Assembly: GCA_903843315.1 (NCBI GenBank)
Contig: CAIMPQ010000164.1
Span: 1-6,672 of the forward strand
Direction of reading: 5' to 3'
Origin: an uncultured beta proteobacterium
GTDB taxonomy: Bacteria; Pseudomonadota; Gammaproteobacteria; Burkholderiales; Burkholderiaceae
DNA: 6,672 nucleotides
The number at the start of each line of letters is the position of its first letter. Positions within the stretch are counted from its first letter, which is position 1. The notes under the pieces were generated by a model, which was given only the letters and a program-made list of their open reading frames with translations, searched no databases and was not told the DNA's origin. Of this stretch, positions 1 through 6,030 are shown piece by piece. Both the position numbers and the translations under genes were made by a program.

Positions 1-18
1 GGGTTGCCCCTCCCCCGT

Positions 19-24
19 TGTAAT
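19..24 (+). promoter_or_regulatory. Possible -10 box of the rne promoter
   Basis: TGTAAT matches the sigma-70 -10 consensus TATAAT at five of six positions. The matching -35 box would fall at or just beyond the left edge, so it cannot be checked. A start about seven bases downstream would place the 5' end near position 31, at the foot of the first leader hairpin, giving a leader of roughly 265 bases. This is a single-box match and therefore weak. Confidence 0.25.
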
Positions 25-78
25 GAGGCGCAGGGTTGGTGTGCCGTATGCCGCGACCCGCGATTAGAAGACAGTTTT

Positions 79-92
79 CAGGCGCGCGCCTG
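79..92. repeat. 14-bp perfect GC-rich palindrome
   Basis: CAGGCGCGCGCCTG is its own reverse complement. In RNA it could fold as a 5-bp stem with a GCGC loop. As DNA it could be a dimeric protein site. It lies within the proposed rne leader, if the suggested start near position 31 is right. Confidence 0.5.
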
Positions 93-99
93 CATTGAT

Positions 100-114
100 G
101 ACCTAAAGGAGGTC
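100..114 (+). promoter_or_regulatory. Leader hairpin carrying a decoy AAGGAGG
   Basis: GACCT (100-104) pairs with AGGTC (110-114) around the loop AAAGG. Bases 106-112 read AAGGAGG, a near-perfect Shine-Dalgarno sequence, but no ATG, GTG or TTG follows within the usual 5-12 bases. It is therefore unlikely to start translation. GGAGG (108-112) is also complementary to CCTCC (275-279), directly upstream of the real rne ribosome binding site. Confidence 0.4.
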
Positions 115-130
115 TCTGCGGCGATCGTCA

Positions 131-205
131 AGTGTGGCACCGATTTAACCAAGCGTTAACTTGGTGGACTAGGTAAAAAATGCCTAGATTTGCATGATCC
201 ACACT
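131..205 (+). promoter_or_regulatory. Predicted three-way junction in the rne leader
   Basis: AGTGTGG (131-137) is perfectly complementary to CCACACT (199-205). Inside this helix lie two hairpins. The first is ACCAAG 148-153 with CTTGGT 160-165, loop CGTTAA. The second is CTAGGTA 169-175 with TGCCTAG 181-187, one G-U pair and a loop of five A. Together they form a helix closing two stem-loops. The nesting of three complementary pairs in 75 bases is more than I would expect by chance, but no folding program or alignment was run. Confidence 0.5.
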
Positions 206-210
206 ATTCA

Positions 211-238
211 ACCGCCTTAAGGCTTTGCCTTAAGTGGT
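211..238 (+). promoter_or_regulatory. Strong hairpin in the rne leader
   Basis: ACCGCCTTAAGGC (211-223) pairs with GCCTTAAGTGGT (227-238) across a TTT loop, giving 12 base pairs with one G-U pair and one bulged C. It sits 57 bases upstream of the rne start. It is the most stable-looking element of the leader. No T run follows, so it does not look like a terminator. By analogy with E. coli it is a candidate RNase E recognition or protective hairpin. Confidence 0.6.
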
Positions 239-275
239 ATCGAAATTGTCCCTTAACGCAGCGCGCAACGACGCC

Positions 276-289
276 CTCCCCCATAGGAG
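276..289 (+). promoter_or_regulatory. rne ribosome binding site inside a small hairpin
   Basis: AGGAG (285-289) lies six bases before the ATG at 296 and is a good Shine-Dalgarno sequence that fixes the start. CTCC (276-279) can pair with GGAG (286-289) across a six-base loop, which would cover the site. The stem has only four pairs, so the masking may be weak or conditional. Confidence 0.45.
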
Positions 290-295
290 AGTGTT

Positions 296-2890
296 ATGAA
301 ACGCATGTTATTTAATGCAACTCAACAAGAAGAGTTGCGAGTTGCCATCGTTGATGGTCAAAAACTCATTGATATTGATATCGAAGCTGCCGGTCGTGAA
401 CAACGTAAAGGCAATATTTACAAAGGTGTTATTACCCGCATTGAACCCTCTCTTGAGGCTTGCTTTGTCAATTACGGTGAAGAACGCCATGGCTTTTTGC
501 CATTTAAAGAAGTAGCCCGTACTTATTTTAAAGAGGGCATAGACGTCCGCAATGCTTCCATTAAGGATGCCCTGCGCGAAGGTCAAGAAATCATTGTTCA
601 GGTAGAAAAAGAAGAGCGCGGCCAAAAAGGCGCGGCTTTAACCTCTTTCGTCTCCCTGGCTGGTCGTTATTTGGTATTAATGCCGAATAACCCCCGTGGA
701 GGTGGCGTATCCCGCCGCATTGAAGGTGAAGACCGCCAAGAACTCCGTGAAGCAATGTCTCAATTAGAAGTGCCGGATGGCATGAGCATCATTGCTCGTA
801 CCGCAGGTATCGGCCGTGATGCCACTGAGTTGCAATGGGACTTAAGTTATCTCATGCAATTGTGGAAAGCGATTGATGAAGCCGCTAAAGGCAATTCAGC
901 GCCACTATTGATTTACCTCGAATCGAGCTTGGTGATTCGTGCAATCCGTGATTACTTCCAACCAGATATCGGTGAGATTCTCATTGATACAGATGACATT
1001 TATGAGCAAGCTGCTGCATTTATGTCAGTAGTAATGCCTGATAATTTGCCAAGAGTGAAGCGTTATCACGACGATGTACCTTTGTTCTCACGCTTCCAAA
1101 TCGAGCATCAAATTGAAACCGCGTACTCACGTACTGTGCCATTGCCATCTGGTGGTGCGATCGTTATCGACCACACTGAAGCTTTGGTTTCTGTAGACGT
1201 CAACTCCGCACGCGCCACCCGTGGTTCTGATATTGAAGAAACGGCAACCCGTACCAACTTAGAAGCGGCTGATGAAATCGCCCGTCAAGCACGTTTACGT
1301 GACTTGGGTGGCCTCATCGTCATTGACTTCATTGATATGGAATCCAGCAAAGCACAAAAAGATGTTGAGAACCGCCTACGCGATGCTCTGCGCCATGACC
1401 GTGCACGCGTTCAAATGGGTAAGATCTCCAAATTTGGCTTGATGGAAATGTCACGCCAACGTTTGCGCCCAGCGCTATCCGAAGGTAGCCACGTAACCTG
1501 CCCACGTTGTAACGGCACGGGTCACATTCGCGATACCGAGTCTTCAGCATTGCAAGTTCTTCGCATCATCCAAGAAGAAGCGATGAAAGAGAACACTGCG
1601 GCGATTCATACACAGGTTCCAGTTGAAGTAGCTGCCTTCCTCTTGAATGAAAAGCGTGCTGAAGTAATCAAAATTGAGACTCGCTTCAAAGTGAATGTCT
1701 TGATGATTCCAAATAAGCATTTAGAAACACCCCATTACAAGTTAGAGCGTTTGCGTCATGATGATCCACGTCTTGACGATCAAAAAGCAAGTTATGTCAT
1801 GGCTGAAGAAGCAGCTCGTGAACTCGAAACCGACACCACAGTTAGTCGTAAAGATGCTGAGGTGAAAGTTCGTCCAGAAGCAGCAGTCAAAGGTATTACC
1901 CCAACGCAACCTGCACCCGTAAGTCAGCCACGTCCAGCACGTACTGAAAAAGCGGTAACTGAAAGCGCTGGCGGCCTCTTTGGTTTTATCAAGAAACTGT
2001 TCTCTTCATCACCTGCAGTTGAAGAAAAGCCAGCCCCAAGCAATGCCCGTGGCCGCAATCAAGGTCGCAATGGTAATGGTGGCGATCGCAATCGGGGTCG
2101 TAACCGTCGCGGCGAACGCAATGATCGCAATGGTGAACGTGTAGAACGTCCTGCAGCGAATGCTGCTGAGGGCACTCCCGAAGGCACTACCAATACGCGC
2201 AACGGTAACCGCAACAACCGTAACGGTAACCGTAATCAAGCTAGTCCAAAACCTGAGCGTCAAGCAAATCCAGCGGCGATAACCCCCGCAACTGAAGTTG
2301 CTCCTGGTAGCGATGCCGCCCCTAGTGCTGAAGGTGATGAGCGCCGTGGTCGTGGACGTAACCGTCGTGGCCGTGGTCGTGGTCAACGTGGCGAACGTAC
2401 TGAGGAAAATGGCGATGCCGTTATCGCAGCCCCTGCAGCAGCAACTCCATTCTCAGGCCCTCCTGTAGGAATGGGTGGCGCATCTGCTTCAATGCCGATT
2501 CAGAATATTGTGAATAGCTTTGGCAATGCAAAACCTGTAGTTGAAAAACAGGAACGTGCGCCGCGCGCTCCACGTCAGTCAAACCGTCCTGCACCAGCTT
2601 CGCAAGCAAGCGCTCCAGTAGCAGTAGTGGCTGCAATTGAAGTGATTGCTAAGCCAATGCCAGAGCTTCCAAAAGTTGCCTTCCAGGCGCTCGAAGAAAC
2701 ACCATTGCATAGTGTGGTGCAATCTGCTGGCATGATTTGGGTAGCAACGGATGCCTCTAAGCATGCTGAGGCACAAGGCCAGATTCAGGCTGAACCAGCG
2801 AATTTAGGTAGAACACCCAAACCTGCGGCAACATTGCCTGATGGTCCAATGGTTTTAGTTGAAACCGGCGGCCAAGAAAAATCGGTCTAA
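296..2890 (+). CDS. rne: Ribonuclease E (endoribonuclease, degradosome core)
   Basis: RNase E cuts single-stranded AU-rich RNA, prefers 5'-monophosphate ends, and processes rRNA and tRNA precursors as well as decaying mRNA. The 864-residue product opens almost exactly like the E. coli enzyme (MKRMLFNATQQEELRVAIVD). In order I see the S1 domain at about 36-120 with RNA-binding F57 and F67; the 5' sensor at about 120-215 with R168-T169; the DNase I-like catalytic domain at about 280-400 with D301, N303 and D344; and the zinc link CPRC at 402-405. The small domain ends near 510. The rest is disordered. It has a short amphipathic segment, GLFGFIKKLF (560-569), resembling the membrane anchor of E. 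coli RNase E. Two arginine/glycine/asparagine-rich blocks (584-647 and 683-701) follow, then an alanine/proline-rich stretch, then conserved-looking patches near 803-826 and 848-856. The tail is shorter than in E. coli (1061 residues). The start is fixed by AGGAG six bases upstream. The leader suggests autoregulation. Confidence 0.97.
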   Translation: MKRMLFNATQQEELRVAIVDGQKLIDIDIEAAGREQRKGNIYKGVITRIEPSLEACFVNYGEERHGFLPFKEVARTYFKEGIDVRNASIKDALREGQEIIVQVEKEERGQKGAALTSFVSLAGRYLVLMPNNPRGGGVSRRIEGEDRQELREAMSQLEVPDGMSIIARTAGIGRDATELQWDLSYLMQLWKAIDEAAKGNSAPLLIYLESSLVIRAIRDYFQPDIGEILIDTDDIYEQAAAFMSVVMPDNLPRVKRYHDDVPLFSRFQIEHQIETAYSRTVPLPSGGAIVIDHTEALVSVDVNSARATRGSDIEETATRTNLEAADEIARQARLRDLGGLIVIDFIDMESSKAQKDVENRLRDALRHDRARVQMGKISKFGLMEMSRQRLRPALSEGSHVTCPRCNGTGHIRDTESSALQVLRIIQEEAMKENTAAIHTQVPVEVAAFLLNEKRAEVIKIETRFKVNVLMIPNKHLETPHYKLERLRHDDPRLDDQKASYVMAEEAARELETDTTVSRKDAEVKVRPEAAVKGITPTQPAPVSQPRPARTEKAVTESAGGLFGFIKKLFSSSPAVEEKPAPSNARGRNQGRNGNGGDRNRGRNRRGERNDRNGERVERPAANAAEGTPEGTTNTRNGNRNNRNGNRNQASPKPERQANPAAITPATEVAPGSDAAPSAEGDERRGRGRNRRGRGRGQRGERTEENGDAVIAAPAAATPFSGPPVGMGGASASMPIQNIVNSFGNAKPVVEKQERAPRAPRQSNRPAPASQASAPVAVVAAIEVIAKPMPELPKVAFQALEETPLHSVVQSAGMIWVATDASKHAEAQGQIQAEPANLGRTPKPAATLPDGPMVLVETGGQEKSV
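2198..2236 (+). repeat. Short tandem repeat in the rne tail
   Basis: A 21-base unit encoding RNGNRNN (2198-2218) is followed by an 18-base partial copy encoding RNGNRN (2219-2236). The copies differ mainly at third codon positions (CGC/CGT), which suggests an older duplication kept for its protein sequence. It lies in the first arginine-rich block of RNase E, a likely RNA-binding region. Confidence 0.6.
2342..2398 (+). repeat. Arginine/glycine-rich coding block
   Basis: Nineteen codons encode residues 683-701 of RNase E, of which eleven are arginine and six glycine, as degenerate repeats of CGT-GGT or CGT-GGC. RGG-like blocks of this kind bind RNA. This is low-complexity coding sequence, not a separate element. 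Confidence 0.6.
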
Positions 2891-2913
2891 CGCGTATTTA
2901 AGCTTTTTCTCCA

Positions 2914-2948
2914 GACTGCCTTTTATCCCAAAAGGATATTGGGCGGTT
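2914..2948 (+). other. Strong hairpin between rne and moaA
   Basis: An inner stem, TATCC (2924-2928) with GGATA (2934-2938) around CAAAA, is stacked on an outer stem. In the outer stem GACTGCC (2914-2920) pairs with GGCGGTT (2942-2948), using two G-U pairs. Only a three-T stretch follows (2947-2949), so it is a poor intrinsic terminator. A competing hairpin, GGTTT (2945-2949) with AAACC (2955-2959), overlaps its 3' side. It may mark the 3' end of the rne message, a processing site, or an attenuator that lets some transcription into moaA. No clear promoter for moaA is visible in the gap at 2891-2984. Confidence 0.4.
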
Positions 2949-2984
2949 TGGCAGAAACCCCGTTTCACCGCCATAATTGAGAAT

Positions 2985-4100
2985 ATGGTTGAAAAAGTCA
3001 TTCCCATTCGCATCGATGAAGGTAAAGGCCTAACGCCGTCTTTTGGCGCTCCACTAATCGAGCCCCACGGTCATACTCAAGATGCTCGTGGACGCACGCT
3101 CCGTGATCTCAGAATTTCAGTAACCGATCGCTGTAACTTCCGCTGCACCTATTGCATGCCCAAGGAAGTGTTTGACAAAAATTATCCTTATCTTTCGCAC
3201 AACGAGTTACTCAGCTTTGAAGAAATTACCCGCCTAACATCCATCTTTTCAACGCTGGGTGTCGAGAAGATTCGACTGACGGGGGGCGAGCCTTTACTGC
3301 GTAAGAATTTAGAAATCCTCATCGAGATGTTGTCACAAGTTCGCACTCCTGAAGGTAAGCCTCTGGATCTCACCTTAACTACGAATGGCAGCATCCTGCG
3401 TAAAAAAGCAGTTGCACTAAAAGCTGCGGGTTTGCAAAGACTCACTGTGAGCCTTGATGGTTTAGATGATGCCATCTTCAAGAAAATGAATGACGTTGAT
3501 TTTCCGGTGGCCGATGTGCTTGATGGTATTAAGGCAGCTCAAGAAGCGGGTTTTGAAAACATCAAAGTCAATATGGTGGTGAAAAAAGGGGTGAACGATC
3601 ATGAAATCGTGCCCATGGCCAAGCATTTCAAAGGTAGTGGTGTGATACTGCGTTTTATTGAATTTATGGATGTAGGCAGCTCAAATGGTTGGAATATGGC
3701 AGAAGTACTGCCCTCCCAAGAAGTCATTGCCAGAATAAATGAAGTCTTCCCTTTGGAGTCTGCGCAAGCTAACTACATGGGTGAAGTAGCACAGCGCTGG
3801 CGCTATAGGGATGGCTCTGGTGAAATTGGAGTCATTTCTAGTGTGACCCAAACTTTCTGCCATGAATGCACGCGTGCCCGCATCTCGACCGATGGGCAAA
3901 TGTATCTCTGTCTTTTTGCCAACGAAGGATTTGATTTCAAAACCCTATTACGTTCTGGAAAAAGTGATCTAGAAATTGCCAATGCCGTGATGAATACGTG
4001 GGCGCTACGGGATGATCATTATTCTGAACTTCGAGGCTCTCACACTGCAAAACTAGCAACCGGTCATCGTAAGGTTGAAATGTCTTATATTGGTGGTTAA
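2985..4100 (+). CDS. moaA: GTP 3',8-cyclase MoaA (molybdenum cofactor step 1)
   Basis: MoaA is a radical-SAM enzyme that, with MoaC, turns GTP into cyclic pyranopterin monophosphate in the cytoplasm. From the ATG at 2985 the product is 371 residues. The SAM-binding 4Fe-4S cluster motif is C50-x3-C54-x2-C57 (RCNFRCTYCMP), followed by the GGE motif at 100-102. The second, substrate-binding cluster uses C292, C295 and C309. The C-terminal Gly-Gly (370-371), needed for activity in this family, is present. The frame stays open upstream to an ATG at 2859, but those 42 residues look unlike MoaA, overlap rne and run through the hairpin at 2914-2948. I therefore chose 2985, where the MVEKVIPI opening resembles other betaproteobacterial MoaA proteins. 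Its ribosome binding site is weak (GAGA very close to the ATG). It heads the moaA-mobA-moeA cluster. Confidence 0.95.
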   Translation: MVEKVIPIRIDEGKGLTPSFGAPLIEPHGHTQDARGRTLRDLRISVTDRCNFRCTYCMPKEVFDKNYPYLSHNELLSFEEITRLTSIFSTLGVEKIRLTGGEPLLRKNLEILIEMLSQVRTPEGKPLDLTLTTNGSILRKKAVALKAAGLQRLTVSLDGLDDAIFKKMNDVDFPVADVLDGIKAAQEAGFENIKVNMVVKKGVNDHEIVPMAKHFKGSGVILRFIEFMDVGSSNGWNMAEVLPSQEVIARINEVFPLESAQANYMGEVAQRWRYRDGSGEIGVISSVTQTFCHECTRARISTDGQMYLCLFANEGFDFKTLLRSGKSDLEIANAVMNTWALRDDHYSELRGSHTAKLATGHRKVEMSYIGG

Positions 4101-4705
4101 TGATTCACGCTGATCAAATTACTGGACTCATCCTGGCCGGCGGTCGTGCGCAGCGCATGGGCGGTATTGATAAGGGGCTGATTCCGTTTCATGGCAAGCC
4201 TTTAATAGAGTCCACTATTGCAAGACTCCAGAATCAAGTGAAGTCCATCATCATTAATGCGAACCGCAACATCACTAAATACGCTACTTATGGTTACCCC
4301 GTGATGATGGATGAGACACCTGACTTCTCTGGACCCTTAGCGGGCTTTTCAGCAGGTCTCAAGGTGTGCAAGACCCCCTTTCTCCTTACGGCTCCGTGCG
4401 ATTCACCACTACTCCCCAATGACCTAGCCTCCCAACTGGCAAAGGAGATGGTGGCCGGTGATTATCAACTGGTTTATGCCTCTAGCAAAGAGTCTGATGG
4501 CAAGGTATGGGCACAGCCAGTTTTTTGCTTGATGCGCAGTGACTTACAAAAATCTTTAGAGGCCTTTCTCCAAAAAGGCGATCTCAAAATTGATCACTGG
4601 TTCAAGGAATTACATAGCAGCACAGTCGTATTTGATGATGCCCAAGCATTTGCCAACGTCAACACTCCTGAAGAATTGAAAACGCTAGAAGAAGCCTCGG
4701 TATGA
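4100..4705 (+). CDS. mobA: Molybdenum cofactor guanylyltransferase MobA
   Basis: MobA transfers GMP from GTP to molybdenum-molybdopterin, giving the guanine dinucleotide cofactor used by DMSO-reductase-family enzymes. The 201-residue product has the usual MobA length and a single nucleotidyltransferase fold. The signature nucleotide-binding loop LAGGRAQRMGGIDKGL is at 12-27 with K25. A GPL motif is at 79-80 and its flank (SGPLAG, 77-82). The metal-binding aspartate is D101 in APCDSP, and the late NVNTPEEL motif is at 186-193. Its ATG shares one base with the moaA stop (TAATG), so translation is probably coupled; only a loose GGTGG precedes it. The distinction from MocA, which adds CMP, rests on the GGxDK loop. 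Confidence 0.93.
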   Translation: MIHADQITGLILAGGRAQRMGGIDKGLIPFHGKPLIESTIARLQNQVKSIIINANRNITKYATYGYPVMMDETPDFSGPLAGFSAGLKVCKTPFLLTAPCDSPLLPNDLASQLAKEMVAGDYQLVYASSKESDGKVWAQPVFCLMRSDLQKSLEAFLQKGDLKIDHWFKELHSSTVVFDDAQAFANVNTPEELKTLEEASV

Positions 4706-6018
4706 AGCATTCTCCAAATAGCCCAATACTCCTCACCTCCTCACTCCATGTTGATGAGGCACGCAAAGCAATTTCTGAAATGGTTGAAGAGCTTATTCAA
4801 GAAGCCAAAGTGATTGGCGACCCCAACGATATTGAAGTGGTTTCTTTGGATCAGGCCATCGATCGCATCCTGGCCGAGGATTTACTCTCACCAATTGATG
4901 TACCTGCTGCGGATAACTCTGCTATGGATGGCTTTGCTTTTGATGGCGCCTGCCTTGATACCAGCAAGCCCGAAATTATCTTACGAATAGTCGGCACAGC
5001 CTATGCAGGTAAGCCGTTTGAGGGCAAGATTCAACAGGGTGAGTGCTTAAAGATCATGACAGGCGCCCTCATGCCAGTTGGGTGTGACACCGTCATTCCT
5101 CAAGAATTTACTAATGCAAAAGAAGATCTTCAAATTGCATTTCAGCAAAATCAATTAAAGCGAGGCGAGAATCGTCGTCTACGTGGTGAAGATTTACAGC
5201 AAGGGAAACCGGCTATTGCTACTGGTCGCCTATTGCGTCCATCCGATTTAGGATTAGCAGCATCCCTTGGCATCGCCTCCCTCAAAGTGAAGCGCAGACT
5301 TAAGGTTGCTATTTTGTCTTCGGGTGATGAGTTGCGTTCATTAGGTCAAGCATTAGATGCGGGCAGTATCTATGATAGCAATCGCTATAGCCTGACTGGA
5401 TTACTGAATCGCCTTAATCTAGAAATCATTGATTGCGGAATTGTGCGTGATGAACCAGCTTCTTTGAAAGAAGCCTTCTGTGCCGCAGCTAAGAGAGCTG
5501 ACGTACTGATTTCTTCTGGAGGTGTTTCTGTTGGCGAAGCAGACTTTACCAAGCAAATCATGCAAGAACTTGGTGATGTGGGCTTCTGGAAAATTGCTAT
5601 GCGCCCAGGACGTCCAATGGCCTTTGGAATCCTCAAGCCGGTAGCAGGAAAAAATCCGGCTCGCAAAACCTTATTTTTTGGGCTGCCCGGTAATCCCGTT
5701 GCAGTGATGGTGACCTTCTATCAATTTGTCCGCGCTGCCCTTTTGCAGCTAAATGGTGCAAATCAAACTGAGCCGCCTCTAATGCAAGCGATTAGTGAGG
5801 CACCGATTCGTAAAAAGCCAGGTCGCACCGAATTCCAACGCGCCATCCTTGGGCGAGACTCTAATGGAAAGCCCACTGTCAAACTGACAGGAAGCCAAGG
5901 GGCAGGCATTTTGCGTTCCATGAGTGAAGCCAACTGCTTTGTCATTCTTGGTCATGAGCAAGGAAATATTGCCGCTGGCGACTGGGTAGATGTAGCGCTT
6001 TTTGATGGACTGCTTTAA
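4702..6018 (+). CDS. moeA: Molybdopterin molybdotransferase MoeA
   Basis: MoeA hydrolyses MPT-AMP (made by MogA) and inserts molybdate to form the molybdenum cofactor. The 438-residue protein shows the full MoeA set. The N-terminal domain carries DNSAMDGFA (71-79) and TGALMPVGCDTVIPQE (120-135). The central MogA-like domain carries SSGDEL (206-211) and SGGVSVGEADFTK (272-284, with the aspartate D281 matching the essential E. coli position). GLPGNPVA (327-334) follows, and the C-terminal beta domain holds GRTEFQRA (374-381). About 17 residues at the N-terminus are extra compared with E. coli MoeA (411 residues overall). The start overlaps the mobA stop by four bases (ATGA), the classic arrangement for translational coupling. 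It is the third gene of the cofactor cluster, and no gene-specific regulator is visible. Confidence 0.95.
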   Translation: MKHSPNSPILLTSSLHVDEARKAISEMVEELIQEAKVIGDPNDIEVVSLDQAIDRILAEDLLSPIDVPAADNSAMDGFAFDGACLDTSKPEIILRIVGTAYAGKPFEGKIQQGECLKIMTGALMPVGCDTVIPQEFTNAKEDLQIAFQQNQLKRGENRRLRGEDLQQGKPAIATGRLLRPSDLGLAASLGIASLKVKRRLKVAILSSGDELRSLGQALDAGSIYDSNRYSLTGLLNRLNLEIIDCGIVRDEPASLKEAFCAAAKRADVLISSGGVSVGEADFTKQIMQELGDVGFWKIAMRPGRPMAFGILKPVAGKNPARKTLFFGLPGNPVAVMVTFYQFVRAALLQLNGANQTEPPLMQAISEAPIRKKPGRTEFQRAILGRDSNGKPTVKLTGSQGAGILRSMSEANCFVILGHEQGNIAAGDWVDVALFDGLL

Positions 6019-6030
6019 GATTGCGTCATT

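Larger units (their letters stand above)
29..295 (+). promoter_or_regulatory. Structured 5' leader of rne
   Basis: This roughly 265-base stretch has no convincing coding region but many complementary segments. In order they are: a stem at 29-36/56-62 with one bulged A; a palindrome at 79-92; a hairpin at 100-114; a long-range helix 131-137/199-205 (AGTGTGG with CCACACT) enclosing hairpins 148-165 and 169-187; a strong hairpin at 211-238; and a small hairpin at 276-289 over the ribosome binding site. A further 5-bp pairing, CTGCG 116-120 with CGCAG 257-261, could close the whole 3' half. In E. coli the 361-base rne leader contains hairpins through which RNase E cleaves its own message and limits its own synthesis. 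I infer a similar role here from position and structure, not from sequence similarity. Bases 1-28 show nothing clear apart from the possible -10 box and a C-rich run. Confidence 0.6.

Noticed and set aside
48..98. 16-codon leader peptide (MPRPAIRRQF...) in the rne leader
   Set aside because: No properly spaced Shine-Dalgarno precedes it, it lies inside predicted stems, and the small size makes an open frame likely by chance.
106..112. AAGGAGG as a true ribosome binding site
   Set aside because: No ATG, GTG or TTG lies within 5-12 bases downstream; the first candidate is a GTG about 19 bases away that does not open a useful frame.
157..190. Second rne promoter, TTGGTG (162-167) and TAGATT (185-190) with 17-base spacing
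   Set aside because: Only three of six and four of six bases match consensus, and both boxes fall inside predicted RNA stems, which explains the sequence better.
194..220. 8-codon open frame MIHTIQPP in the rne leader
   Set aside because: No ribosome binding site and too short to distinguish from chance.
308..625. Minus-strand open frame of 105 codons opposite the start of rne
   Set aside because: It lies wholly within strongly conserved RNase E coding sequence and its product shows no recognisable motif.
2009..2386. Minus-strand open frame of 125 codons, threonine- and isoleucine-rich
   Set aside because: It is the antisense image of the repetitive arginine/asparagine-rich rne tail; low complexity on the sense strand keeps the opposite frame open.
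2859..2984. 42-residue N-terminal extension of MoaA starting at the ATG at 2859
   Set aside because: It overlaps the end of rne by 32 bases, runs through a strong intergenic hairpin, and its residues look unlike any MoaA N-terminus; the ATG at 2985 gives a normal betaproteobacterial MoaA.
2891..2984. Molybdenum cofactor riboswitch upstream of moaA
   Set aside because: The gap is only 94 bases and I see neither the multi-stem layout nor conserved segments of the Moco RNA motif; a simple hairpin accounts for it.
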